From Chara braunii (lineage: Eukaryota; Streptophyta; Charophyceae; Charales; Characeae): 49,178 nucleotides of DNA. Location of the stretch: NCBI GenBank assembly GCA_003427395.1, contig BFEA01000471.1, forward strand, positions 1,091,709 to 1,140,886, read 5' to 3'. The notes under the pieces are model-generated. The model was not told the DNA's origin. It searched no databases and was given only the letters and a program-made list of their open reading frames with translations. The translations under genes were made by a program, and so were the position numbers. This document shows, piece after piece, positions 22,280 to 32,121 of the stretch (position 1 is the stretch's first letter; each line of letters begins with the position of its first letter).

Positions 22280-23400
22280 GGGAAGGAGTGACTTCGATGG
22301 CTACACAGTGAGCCGAGGGGGGGGGAAGCTAGATTTGAAAGAAGGAAGGTAGCAAGGGATTTTCAACAGAAAGGGTTGTTTTGGCGGGGTAAGTAGGTTA
22401 GAAGGACGACGCTGGGACGACACAGGCCGGTGCTGGAACCACTGCTCTATAACCCAGGGGGAGCTTGAGGCTTGGGAAGTTATGTCGAGGGTGGAAGGCA
22501 TAACCAGATCGTCCGACGTAGTTGGCGCCGGGGTATTGACCATGTAACCTGTTGGGGCCTGCCGCGAAGGGAATTGTCGAGGGAGGAAGGCACTTCCTGT
22601 CCGTCAGAACTAGGTTGATCGATACTGGGGAGGGTTGTGGTGCCCTGTTACCCTAGCAGAAGGGGGTATGAGATCAAGTGAGTTCTGGTACGAGACTGGA
22701 AGCCTGGACCGACGCTCTATCTGTTGGAAGGGGGAATTTCGGATCGTAGGTAGTTTTAGTCTTGCTCCCCCCGCCCTTATAAATTTCGAAAGAATTTCGA
22801 ATGTCCCAAAAAGAGTTGGGAGCTTAGCGGTCCTACAAATGTTTTTTAGGATTTTGGGGTCCCTGCTAACTCCTCCTAGGTAGTTCCAACGCTGTTATAC
22901 TCAGTGATCTGTGGTTGTTCGATGCCAGAACGACGCTGACCGGTGCTGGGGTGTTGCCCTGTAACCTGAGATGCAGGAGCGTGAAGTCTGGTAGAGAGAT
23001 CTGGGGAAGTCTGGGGGGGGACTTTCCATGGGACAACCAAGGGATGCTGCCGGGACGACGCTGGTCGGAGCTGGGGTGAGATGCGCTGCCCTGTAACCCA
23101 GCAGAAGTGGGGGTGTGAGACCTAGAAGAGATCGGCAGAGAGTATGGCAGTCTTGGAGAACGTTGGAAGGGTCTGTGGGGGATTTTGATTTTTTTTGGAA
23201 CAATCTTAGGACCTCTGTGGCCTCTTCTTATGCCTCTGGAACGATGGTAAGAGTTCTTAGGTTCTTCAAAAGAAAATAAGGTGAGCTGGAGAAGATGGTG
23301 GTTTATCACGCGTCCTACCAGTGAGGGGCTAGCTGTAGGATGGGAGTATGGCATAGCAGCAGCAGAGATGGTGGCTCCGCTGCAGTCAGTCTTGCCGGAG
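22280..23400 (-). repeat. Pro-rich region with a recurring 'GGGTTACAGGGCAGC' motif (possible LINE 5'/ORF1 part)
   Basis: On the minus strand a motif close to CTGCTGGGTTACAGGGCAGC, usually followed by a C-rich stretch and CCAGCGTCGT, recurs at about 23110-23050, 22980-22930, 22665-22630, 22555-22515 and 22465-22390. The longest minus-strand frame (23354-22866) is rich in Pro, Ser and Arg and has no recognised domain. Because it lies 5' (in minus orientation) of the LINE B RT part and runs into related sequence near 22050, it may be an ORF1 or 5' leader of an internally deleted LINE; that is inference. The same motif recurs on plus at 48.1-49.0 kb. Confidence 0.5.
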
Positions 23401-23639
23401 GGAGGTAAAGTGGCTTGATGGGGATCTTTCTGAGTCGATTCAAATTTTTTGCTTAATCATGATGTTGTCATAGTCTGAAGTAGCTTGGCCCCGGTACCTC
23501 ATGTTTCAAATGCCATCCTTAGGCCAATCAGATTTTCTAGTAGAATTTTTTCTGATGAAGTCTTCTGAACGTACTCGTTATGGGACACTGGGCCCGGTTC
23601 CCATTTTGTGCCAATTTGTGAGGATATGGTTGTATCTAT

Positions 23640-23722
23640 GGGACGCTGGACCCCGTTTCCAGCAGGTGTTGCTCCCCACCAATAGATGGAGCTTTGTGTT
23701 AAAAAAAAAAAAAAAAAAAAAA
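23640..23722 (+). mobile_element. Two-hairpin-core retroposon, copy 2 (plus)
   Basis: The core starts GGGACGCTGGACCCCGTTTC and continues CAGCAGGTGTTGCTCCCCAC, CAATAGATGGAGC, then TTTGTGTT and a 22 nt A-tail. Both hairpins are intact. About 60 bp upstream (23582) lies a partial second start, GGGACACTGGGCCCGGTTCC, so this insertion may be dimeric. The A-tail abuts the LINE B copy at 23724. Confidence 0.8.
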
Positions 23723-23723
23723 G

Positions 23724-24470
23724 AGGTGTAGATGGCAGGCAAAGCTTCCATTTTGGTTAACATTTTGGCCACGATCTGTGGGGCCATTGCCTGTTCGGGA
23801 CCTCCGTCGGTAAGTTTAATGCCTGGGAATCTCAACCGGACCCCTTTGTATTGCCTTGTGATCCCTTGTGGGGTGATTGCCTGCGGGGGCACAGCTGTGT
23901 CCGACAACCACCACCTTATCGTTTTTTGCCAGTTACTTCTCATTCCGGAGGCTAGGTGGAAGGCCTGCATGGTCCTCATCAGGGCCGGAAGGATGAATGC
24001 AAGGCCCTGATTAGTGCCATAAGGTCATCCGCAAAGAGTAGCGTGTTCTGTAGCACAACTCTGTGCCCTTGGGGATCGGGCTTTTCTATGAGTCGTTCGA
24101 TAGAGGGGTCTTTACGCAGTAAGGAGCTTCCATTGTACACAAGAAAATAGGGGCTGCCAGGGCCCAGGGGGTTCCCCTGGCGGACTGACCGTGACATTTT
24201 TTTACGGTGATTACATGTGTCATCACGTTATCCAAGACAAACCGCCCCGGGCTGAAGCCAGTTTGCCGGTGAAAGCCATGGTTTGTGATGGCCCTTGGGC
24301 GATTGGCCAAGAGTTTGGCCAGCATTTCGTAAACCACAGTCAATAAGTTGATTGAAAAAAAGGAAAAAGCGATTGGTCGATAGTTCTCGACATCCATGGG
24401 GTCTCTTTTCTTGTACAGTAATGTAACCATGCCAGTGCTTATGTATTTCCCCACGCCCTCCTCCCTTTCA
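23724..24470 (-). mobile_element. LINE B copy 2: RT fragment lacking palm motif A
   Basis: A minus-strand RT piece starts near 24454 with MGKYISTGMVTLLYKKRDP, then DVENYRPIAF, MLAKLLANRP and TGFSPGRFVLDNVMTHV. It jumps straight to SRSVRQGNPLGP and then LLFADDLMAL (the FADD box at about 24035-24024). The segment that normally lies between, including the D-x-x-K-A-Y-D motif A, is missing, indicating an internal deletion of roughly 200 bp near 24200-24190. The element is cut by the poly(A) retroposon at 23722 and is truncated upstream at about 24470. Confidence 0.8.
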
Positions 24471-24489
24471 GAATCATTCAGAAATTACA

Positions 24490-26400
24490 GGTATTCATTA
24501 TCTTGGACCCATAACCTTATTCAGGTAACTCGTCAATGGGTATGAGATACACCAAAAGAGAGAAAGTTGACCATTCATATGCTTGACTGGAGTTAGCCTT
24601 CCACGGTCTGTTCCTGTGAACATGTTGAACACCTGTTGGTAAACCCCCCACAGATTCTTTTACCACTCTACACAGAGCCAGGCTTTATTAGAATTGATGC
24701 AATCACCTCCACCTCCCCGGACGGATTTCGTTGCGCACATGGCCTCCAAGTCAATGCCCTGGTTTAGCATTGAGCAGAGCAGCACAAGTGTCCCATACTT
24801 ACCCCAGTCAGGCTATGTGTCGTGATCATCAACATAGTGCTAATGCGCACAAGACATGTTGCAGAGCAGGCAAGCCACATGGACACACCACACCAAACTG
24901 CAAACACCATGGAAGAAATCCGAGCACCGGTTATATGCATTATGGACAAATAGTAACAAGAACGAAGCACGAACCGGCATACCGGGCAGAGACCCTACAT
25001 GTTTCAGCCGGTCCCCAGTCTGGCATCATCAGGGGTCAAACAGAGGCCTGTCTAGGCTATGTGGGTCATGGAATGCTGAAAGTGGGTGTGGTATGCAGAG
25101 GCATGCCCTGACTGGGCCCGTCTCCAGTGCCCATCCATATCCAGTCCCTTGCCACCCTCCCTATCACTGCCTAGGCAAGAGCCATCAACAGGGCCTCCAC
25201 TAGCATATCACTGGAAGTGGACACCTGGCTCACCTTCCATTGTCATCCCTTGATCATATCTATTACCAACTCCTGCACCCCCCCCAGCAGTGGCATCTTT
25301 GCCAACCATGCATGGTACATCCCCCCAACAGTGATTGTGGGAGTGTGTGCTGCACCCACCAACAGCCACAACCCGTGGTCGAAAATCACTCCAATAATAA
25401 TCAGCACAGCATCTCCAGCTCAGCCTCGATGTGTGAACTGAGGAAGTTGCGACACAGCCACCGGCAGTGATTGTGCCATACTGAAGTTCAGGACTAGGAC
25501 TGCCTGTAAGATGAAGCAAAAATAAGATGAAGCGAGGACGGCAGCGACTACGTGGCAGAACCCAAATCGGCAACATTCACGCTAGATGCGGCCTCAGACC
25601 TTCCCCACCTTCTCTACCGACGTCACTCTGGTCTCAGAGTCACTCCTGCACAATATGTCAATGGCCGCCGTAAATGGACGTCCTTTTCCCTGTACGACCA
25701 TGGCACGAAGGAAACACATCTTCGATAATGTCCTGAAACCAGGCAGCCACATGCATGGCCCTGACACACGACTGCGCCTGAAGAACCTCGAAGGTGTTGC
25801 CGCCTGACTGGGAGTGGGAGTGCAGCACCATCGATGCCTGCAGGGAGTTGTGAGGACAGGGCAGGTGTGCCCTATGCTCCCTGGGCTAATGCTGAATCTT
25901 TTTACAATGAACCACTTGGCTCTAAGCCTTGTGCCACCCATTCGATGAATGGCAACAGGAGGCCTGCACACCCCACACGTTAAGCGCGAAAGGGGTCGCT
26001 GTATTAACCTTTGGGGCACACTTTGCAGGAGCAACAGGAAACATAAAGTCCAGGTCCTGCCAATGGTGGGGTCCCGAGAGAAGCAGCCACATGTCATGCT
26101 GAGCTTACTTGCAGTCTGGGCAAATAGCAACATGCAGTAAGCAACTGTGCTCTGTATTTCACACTGACATTGCGGACTCTTGGTTGGCTCTGTGTGTGTT
26201 GTATGTAAGGTACTCTCTGCGTTTCTCGGGGAGGTTTTTTTTTTTTGGTAAACCTGGTACGGGGTTAGTAAGAGGATATGGCCTGCTTTGGGCCAGTAGA
26301 CAGAAGGAGGTCCCGCTGGTGCCCCCCAGTGGCTCCTTCCTATCTCCTGATCCGATAGTAGGATGGACACTTTGCACGGTTACATAGCTCTTGTTTACAA
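24490..26400. other. No recognised gene
   Basis: The stretch is moderately GC-rich, with many overlapping frames on both strands, the longest 258 codons on minus (26370-25594). None shows a recognisable motif. Composition and the absence of a consistent frame suggest decayed repetitive DNA; its class is unknown. Confidence 0.35.
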
Positions 26401-26423
26401 AATGCCCCTTCCTAAATTGTTGA

Positions 26424-26572
26424 GGGACGCTGGGCCCGCTTTCCAGCAGGTGTTGCTCCCCACCAATAGATGGAGCCTCCCCGAGTATGCTAGTGGTGTC
26501 TGCTCTTATCAGCACCCCTAGCACTCACTCGGGTTGTTTCTTGTTAAAAAAAAAAAAAGAAAAAAAAAGAAG
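26424..26572 (+). mobile_element. Two-hairpin-core retroposon, copy 3, long form (plus)
   Basis: The core GGGACGCTGGGCCCGCTTTC ... CTCCCCACCAATAGATGGAGC is followed by a second module: CTCCCCGAGTATGCTAGTGG, TGTCTGCTCTTATCAGCACC, CCTAGCACTCACTCGGG. The module folds as a long hairpin (GCTAGtGGTGtCTG against CAGcACCcCTAGC, extended by CCCGAGT against ACTCaCTCGGG). TTGTTTCTTGTT and an A-tail interrupted by G follow. Copy 8 (40102-40255) carries the same second module. Confidence 0.8.
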
Positions 26573-26722
26573 GGAGAGGATAGGAATGGTAGGGGAAGCT
26601 GGACCAGGATCCAGCACTGTGGTTATGCTCAAAATGTCTTATGCCCATACCTGTTTTCTTATGTTTTCTCATGTCTTCTCATGCTCTCAGTCTTTCTTGG
26701 CGGACCTCCAAACTTTACAGAA

Positions 26723-26791
26723 GGGACGCGGAGCCCGTTTCTCAGCACGTGATGCTCCCCACGAATAGATTGGATTGGAGCCCTCTGCTTC

Positions 26792-26818
<27 letters not shown>
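26723..26818 (+). mobile_element. Two-hairpin-core retroposon, copy 4 (plus)
   Basis: A diverged core, GGGACGCGGAGCCCGTTTCT, CAGCACGTGATGCTCCCCAC, GAATAGATTGGATTGGAGC, is followed by CCTCTGCTTC and a 27 nt A-tail. The first hairpin is weakened; the second (GCTCC...GGAGC) persists despite a small insertion in its loop. Confidence 0.75.
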
Positions 26819-26822
<4 letters not shown>

Positions 26823-26889
26823 TTCCCTGTGGGCCTGTGGCAGTACAACGAAGGTGTCCCCAGCGGAATAACAAAAATCAAAACCAGCC

Positions 26890-27092
26890 TGCGTGCAGGT
26901 GTAGCAATTGCCTGCAACGACTAAAATTGGCCTGCAGGCAGGTGGAGCAATTGCCTGCAACGACTAAAATTGGCCTGCAGGCAGGTGGAGCAATTGCNCA
27001 GGTGGAGCAATTGCCTGCAACGACTAAAATTGGCCTGCAGGCAGGTGGAGCAATTGCCTGCAACGACTAAAATTGGCCTGCAGGCAGGTGGA
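26890..27092. repeat. Tandem array of a 43 bp unit, with one N
   Basis: About four and a half units of GCAATTGCCTGCAACGACTA / AAATTGGCCTGCAGGCAGGT / GGA. Units are nearly identical. A single N at 26998 sits in a unit shortened by about half, which suggests the true copy number is unresolved. Each unit contains CCTGCAGG and CCTGCAGGCAGG, which are locally palindromic. Confidence 0.9.
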
Positions 27093-27215
27093 GACAATTC
27101 AGGTACACTGGAAAGCACACCCTGCACCAAGCACAAGGAAGCACAGGGAGCAGGTCACAGGGAACAGGCTAGGTTTGTTGTCTTGTTCCCTCATGGACCA
27201 GTATAGTCGCCATGC

Positions 27216-27880
27216 AGATTTGCATGAGTGACCCACAGTGATCCCTGCAATTGGGGCACATCAAAGAATTCTGACAATATCATTAACGAGTGTCAAAACT
27301 TGATACTCTGCCGTGTTTCGAAATGAGCTTCCTGTACCGCTTCCCTCTTCCCAAATCACCTTTCACAGGAAGAGAGTGTCGCTGCTCCACACAGGTGCAA
27401 CCCTGCAGACACTCTGGCATGTTTCGAAATGAGCTTTTCCCCTAACGCTTCCCTTATCCCAAATCACCTTTCACAGGAAAAGAGCGAATATTTGCATCAG
27501 GGACCGAAGGTGATCCCTGCAATTGGGGCTCATAAAAGAATTTTGACAATATCAGTAAGGAGTGCCACAAACTGATACTGTGCCATGTTTCGAAATGAGC
27601 TTCCCGAACTGCTTCCCTCTTCCCAAATAACTTTTCACAGGAAGAGACTGTCGCCGCTCCACACAGGTGCAACGCTGCAGACACTCCGGCATGTTTCGAA
27701 ATGAGCGTTTCCCCTTTTTTTTTTTTTTTTTTTTTAAATAAGAAAATCACTTTATCTATTGGTGGGGAGCTGCACCTGCTGGAAAACGGGTCCAGCGTCC
27801 CATATGAACAATGAAAATTAGTATCAGACTTGTGTAACGCTTCCCTTTTCCCAAATCACCTTTCACAGGAAGAGACTGTC
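27216..27880. repeat. Tandem repeat, ~272 bp unit, interrupted by a retroposon
   Basis: Unit 1 (27216-27487) and unit 2 (27488 onwards) share GATCCCTGCAATTGGGGC, CTGACAATATC-like, GTTTCGAAATGAGC (twice per unit), CACCTTTCACAGGAAGAG and CTCCACACAGGTGCAAC blocks. Unit 2 is split at 27715-27835 by a poly(A) retroposon and resumes with TAACGCTTCCCTTTTCCC. Confidence 0.85.
27715..27835 (-). mobile_element. Two-hairpin-core retroposon, copy 5 (minus)
   Basis: On minus the core starts at 27801 (GGGACGCTGGACCCGTTTTC, CAGCAGGTGCAGCTCCCCAC, CAATAGAT) and ends in AAAGTGATTTTCTTATTT plus a 21 nt A-tail (T-run 27715-27735). Comparison with the uninterrupted unit at 27430-27460 shows that the inserted DNA also includes about 34 bp upstream of the GGGACG start (27802-27835). 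That leader resembles neither copy 8's leader nor any other upstream sequence. Confidence 0.75.
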
Positions 27881-28139
27881 ACTGCTGCCGGCTTCAACCC
27901 TGCGCTTATAGTGCTAATGTGAGACTTCCGCCAAGAAATCTCTTTCCCTTCGTTGGGTCTATTTCGGTCTTGGCAAGGAGACCGCTCCCAAGCCGAAGTC
28001 CCACTTAAAGCGAAGCACTGGTTTCAGACTGTGTACCAAGTAGTGCAGCACAACACTGAAATGTAGGAAATTAACTTTGAAGAAAGAAAGGAGCCATTCC
28101 TCCACCCAGCAATTGATCTTATGGTACGTGTTTCAAGGT

Positions 28140-28585
28140 GTATCTAATTATACAAGAATGCTCTGGTAGTGTGCACCACCGATTCATCAGACTTTGCAGT
28201 AGGAGCTGTACTTTCTCAGGTGTTCCCTCTCCTCCTGATTCACCTTATCCCCATGTTCCTTGGTAGGTGTCTTTCGCGCTCAGACCCGCTCCATCTCAGT
28301 AACCTGTACAACACGAAATACGTAGCAGTACCTGCTTTGTGCATGTTTGGCATTATACTTTTTCAGAGTTTTCTGCCATTCGGCAAGTTTCGTCACGATC
28401 GTAAGTTTTTGCATTTGGAGAGCAGCTTTGACATTGACAATGTTCGAATAGGTCCACGAGTTTCCACCGGCCTAAGGTCTGACGCTTCCAGCACACTCTT
28501 CTGGTCCACATTTGTGTCGAGAAAGGTCCGCATCTGCACTGAGAAGCGAGCACAACCATGTAGGTGCAAGGAACAAGTAGCATAG
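28140..28585 (+). mobile_element. Trace of Ty3/gypsy RNase H region
   Basis: A 138-codon frame starts near 28169 with VCTTDSSDFAVGAVLSQV. That is the characteristic start of the Ty3/gypsy RNase H domain (T-D-A-S-D-x-A-x-G-A-V-L-x-Q), where the D is catalytic. About 40 residues later NTKYVAVPALCMFG is a plausible decayed form of the Y-x-x-x-E-K-E-L-L-A segment, with the catalytic E lost. No RT precedes and no integrase follows, so only this small piece is recognised. Confidence 0.5.
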
Positions 28586-28599
28586 AAGCTTCTACGGAC

Positions 28600-29020
28600 G
28601 GCCTTGGGGCTCAACAGGTTGCTTATCTACATAACCCCAGCCTCACCAGAGGGATCATTCAGGCCGGACGCCGCAAGGCTGCTGGACTGTTTGATTGTTG
28701 GATTGGCGCAGATGGTTGCAAAGTTGCACTGTGAGCTGTGTCGTCATTCTGCCTGTGGTGGCTGACACCATCACTGGCCCTAGTAGCTGGAGAGCCTAGG
28801 GCATAAGGAGGTTGGTGCTTGGCTTCCACGGCCGATTCAGTAGAGGCAGGAGGGCACTCGGGCCACTCACTGGCTTTCCGCCAACTCAAGAAAATTGGGT
28901 AACAACCGGATTTTCAGGCGCGCAGTTGACGGGCGCCTGCCGACTCTGGGAGGCGTTGATTGGCCTGAGGCCCTGAGCTGTGTCCAGTCTTGTTCCCCAG
29001 GAAGCATTCAAGGCTGAGGG
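28600..29020. other. No recognised gene
   Basis: Only short frames with no domain or repeat structure are seen between the gypsy trace and the 113 bp tandem duplication. Confidence 0.35.
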
Positions 29021-29029
29021 TAACGGGGT

Positions 29030-29256
29030 GCTTATCCGGTGTTCTCAAGACTTTTGTAGCTGCAGTGTGAGTATGCCTAGCGTGAGCATTCCCTTCGGCC
29101 GTCACTGTCAATGACGGCCTTCGGACATGGCCTCCTCTAGGGGATTATCTGGTGTTCTCAAGACTGCTGTAGATGCAGTGTGAGTATGCCTAGCGTGAGC
29201 ATGCCCTTCGGCCGTCACTGTCCATGACGGCCTTCGGACATGGCCTCCTCTAGGGG
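29030..29256. repeat. Tandem duplication, two ~113 bp units with internal palindrome
   Basis: Each unit contains GGTGTTCTCAAGAC, GCAGTGTGAGTATGCC, TAGCGTGAGCAT, CCTTCGGCCGTCACTGTC, ATGACGGCCTTCGGACATGG and CCTCCTCTAGGGG. GGCCGTCA...TGACGGCC within each unit forms a short hairpin. Confidence 0.9.
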
Positions 29257-29259
29257 ACC

Positions 29260-30050
29260 ATGGGGCAGTCAAACCGCAGCCCAGACAGAGGAGGCCTAGC
29301 AGCCATGGAAAGGACCAGTGGCTGCCAACCTCTGCCGTTGATCGCGATTTTGACAGCAGGAGTGGGAGTTGTGGCCACTGACACCTGAGACTCAGCTACT
29401 CCGGGGTCAGGCTAACGGTAGCTTTGGCAAGTCCAGAGTTGCGCAAAGAATAGGCTCCACAAGAGAGGTTTTCAGAAACAATTCCGGTTTGTAAATGTCC
29501 ACACGCATTGGACAACGAACGCAATCATTGTGGCCATACACAGGCTTCTACCTACTTCCCATGTCTACAGGGGTCTCATCCCTATCCCCAGGGCACCCAG
29601 TTCGATCACTCAAAAGGTTGTGGTTCAAAAGGGGGCGTCCTGCACGTATTCAGGGAAGAGCCACCCCAGCTACTGGTAGTTTAACCCCTGCGGGTGGGCT
29701 GGTATCCCCACACTCCCTCTATGTCCAAGAAGGAAAAAGGGAAAAAGAAAAAAGATAGGACTGTGGGTTCGATCTTTCAGACGTCAGCAATCAAAGCCTG
29801 GAGTTTTTTTCATTTTTTTTAATTATTATTTAGAGGTAGGAGTTCTTGATTGGTAAACAGGGGATCTGTTTGAGCCGGCGAGAAGGACACTCTGGATGTG
29901 ATCGCCACTTCCGCGGGGGCCGGCATCGTTCTCCATAATCTACCGTAACTACCTCATACTGAGAGATGCTGAACAAAAGTACCAGCAGATCCGGAGCCAA
30001 GTCCCACAATGAGTTCTCCAGCTGTCTTCGACGAGGCCCAAGTGTGGCCA
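29260..30050. other. No recognised gene
   Basis: The region between the 113 bp duplication and the U2 retrocopy has short frames only and shows no recognisable element ends. Confidence 0.35.
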
Positions 30051-30067
30051 TGAGACTTTCAGAGCGG

Positions 30068-30180
30068 ATACCTTTCTCGGCCTTTTGGCTAAGATCAAGT
30101 GTAGTACCTGTTCTGATCAGTTTAATATCTGATCCGTGGTCCATCGGGCCACATGAACTAAGAAAAAAGTAAAAAAAAAC
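30068..30180 (+). pseudogene. U2 snRNA 5' retrocopy with A-tail and target-site duplication
   Basis: The copy starts exactly at the U2 5' end: ATACCTTTCTCGGCC, TTTTGGCTAAGATCAAGTGT, the branch-point-pairing GTAGTACCTG, TTCTGATCAGTTTAATATCT, GATCCGTGGTCCATCGGGCC and ACATGAACTAA. It then passes into GAAAAAAGTAAAAAAAAA. The Sm site and the 3' stem-loops are absent. Direct repeats AGACTTTCAGAGCGGA flank it at 30053-30068 and 30182-30197, proving insertion by target-primed reverse transcription. It is better preserved than the minus-strand copy at 11.9 kb and ends at about the same U2 position (nt ~90-97). Confidence 0.92.
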
Positions 30181-30214
30181 CAGACTTTCAGAGCGGACGG
30201 ACAGCGCTGAAAGA

Positions 30215-30485
30215 NNNNNNNNNNNNNNNNNNNNNNNNNNNNNNNNNNNNNNNNNNNNNNNNNNNNNNNNNNNNNNNNNNNNNNNNNNNNNNNNNNNNNN
30301 NNNNNNNNNNNNNNNNNNNNNNNNNNNNNNNNNNNNNNNNNNNNNNNNNNNNNNNNNNNNNNNNNNNNNNNNNNNNNNNNNNNNNNNNNNNNNNNNNNNN
30401 NNNNNNNNNNNNNNNNNNNNNNNNNNNNNNNNNNNNNNNNNNNNNNNNNNNNNNNNNNNNNNNNNNNNNNNNNNNNNNNNNNNNN
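30215..30485. other. Assembly gap (271 N) flanked by identical sequence
   Basis: The gap is unsequenced. The ~38 bases before it (an A-run, then CAGACTTTCAGAGCGGACGG and ACAGCGCTGAAAGA) recur directly after it. A frame called across it is meaningless. Confidence 0.99.
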
Positions 30486-30529
30486 AAAAACAGACTTTCA
30501 GAGCGGACGGACAGCGCTGAAAGACCAAT

Positions 30530-31370
30530 TCTTGAGAACTAGTCCATCCACCCACAAGTACAACTTGGCCCCCGAGTGCACATAATACAGCTGGGCAACT
30601 TCCTCGCCAAATAAATCCGGACTGGATTAGCTTTGCACTTCAAATCTTGAGCCGAGGGACCGTTTTCACTGCGGGCAATAGGAGACCGATTCCCCCGCTA
30701 CCGTTAGTTATCAATGACGTTGGCGCTCTCTCGGATGTGTTCCTGGACAGCAGTGATGGCAGTTGCACTGACTGACATGCATCTCGAGACGCTTAGGGGG
30801 ATGAGTTTATCCGGGTGATTGTAAAATTATCCAATTTTTCACTTTGTTGAAGTTTTTTTTTTTCCCGTTTTGCAAAATGATCCTCGGGGGTCGTGACGCG
30901 TGCCCTCAAGACACACATTCCGTGAGTAGACAGACTGGTGCATGATCTGTGCACCTACACAATGCAGGTATTCGGGTGCATTCTGAAGCTGCAGCAGCTG
31001 CTGCAGGGGTAAATTAGCAGAGACCTACCGACCATGGTTGATTGATTCGTCTTTTCAGCGAAGGAGTGAGGCAAACGAAGTAGCAACGGGCAGAGGAAAT
31101 GGGGCTCGGAAGGAGAAACCAGGCGAACATACAGTGCCTCTCTGGCGGTTCTACATAATCCTCATCTTTAACTGTTCGAAATGTCATAATAATAAAGCAA
31201 TAATAATAACAATTTCCGAGGGAAAACGACAAGTCCTCCGTCGTCCAAGCCAAACAAGTGTGACATCATTTGCTACGAAAGCTATCAGCTCAGCCTCGCG
31301 CACACTCCGTATATTAACATTCATTCACTATCCGGTTGCTATCTCGCTCATCCTGATTACCTCGATGCAT
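30530..31370. other. No recognised gene
   Basis: Short frames only. A small T-run is at about 30848. No RNA gene or element terminus is recognised. Confidence 0.35.
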
Positions 31371-31377
31371 ATATATC

Positions 31378-31580
31378 GTCAAACAGAGCTGCCCGGTAAA
31401 CAGTCGGCAGAGAGGGAGAAGAGGACATATATATATATATATATATCGTCAAATAGAACTGCCCGGTTAACCGTAGGCAGAGAGGGAGAAGAGGACAACA
31501 AACGAGGGGCTGTGACAAACTGTTTCGTATATATATATATATATATCGTCAAATAGATATATATATATATATATATCGTC

Positions 31581-31612
<32 letters not shown>

Positions 31613-31784
31613 CGTCACAAACATATATATATCGTCAAATAGAACTGCCCGGTAAACCGTAGGCAGAGAGGGAGAAGAGGACAACAAACGAGGGGAACTG
31701 CCCGGTAAACCGTTGGCAGAGAGAGAGAAGAGGACAACAAACGAGGGGCTGTGACAAATATATATATATATATCGTCACAAACA

Positions 31785-31818
<34 letters not shown>

Positions 31819-31920
31819 TCTCGTCAAACAGAGCTGCCGGGTAAACCGTAGGGGCAGAGAGGGAGGGAGGGAGAAGAGGACAACAAACGAGGGGGGGCTG
31901 CGACAAACTGTTTCGTCGGA
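31378..31920. repeat. Complex array: (TA)n blocks alternating with an ~80 bp unit
   Basis: Blocks of alternating TA are joined to units reading CGTCAAATAGAACTGCCCGG, TAAACCGTAGGCAGAGAGGG, AGAAGAGGACAACAAACGAG, GGGCTGTGACAAACTGTTTCG. Units begin near 31378, 31447, 31633, 31694 and 31821, some cut short by TA tracts. The Tyr/Ile repeat frames here are artefacts. The array lies about 0.2 kb downstream of the minus-strand gene's stop codon. Confidence 0.9.
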
Positions 31921-32121
31921 GTTTTACCGACTCATACAAACCATTCGGTAGAAATGGCATCGAGGCAGATGGCCTACCGCCCACCCACACAATGATGAGT
32001 GCGATTGCTACGATAGCTATTGTCCACAGCTATCATTGGCACTCTGTGTGTGTCTGGCTGTGTCTGTCTGTGTGTGTCCGTTGAGTGTATGAATTCGCTA
32101 ACCTACCGGCAGCCGGACGTG

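Noticed and set aside
25594-26370. 258-codon minus-strand frame as a transposase or host gene
   Set aside because: No recognisable motif in this or neighbouring frames and no consistent open frame around it; left unclassified.
29830-30555. Long minus-strand frame across the N gap
   Set aside because: Most of it is undetermined sequence; it also overlaps the U2 retrocopy.
31379-31990. 203-codon minus-strand frame
   Set aside because: It translates TA microsatellites (Tyr-Ile repeats) and the ~80 bp tandem unit; not a gene.
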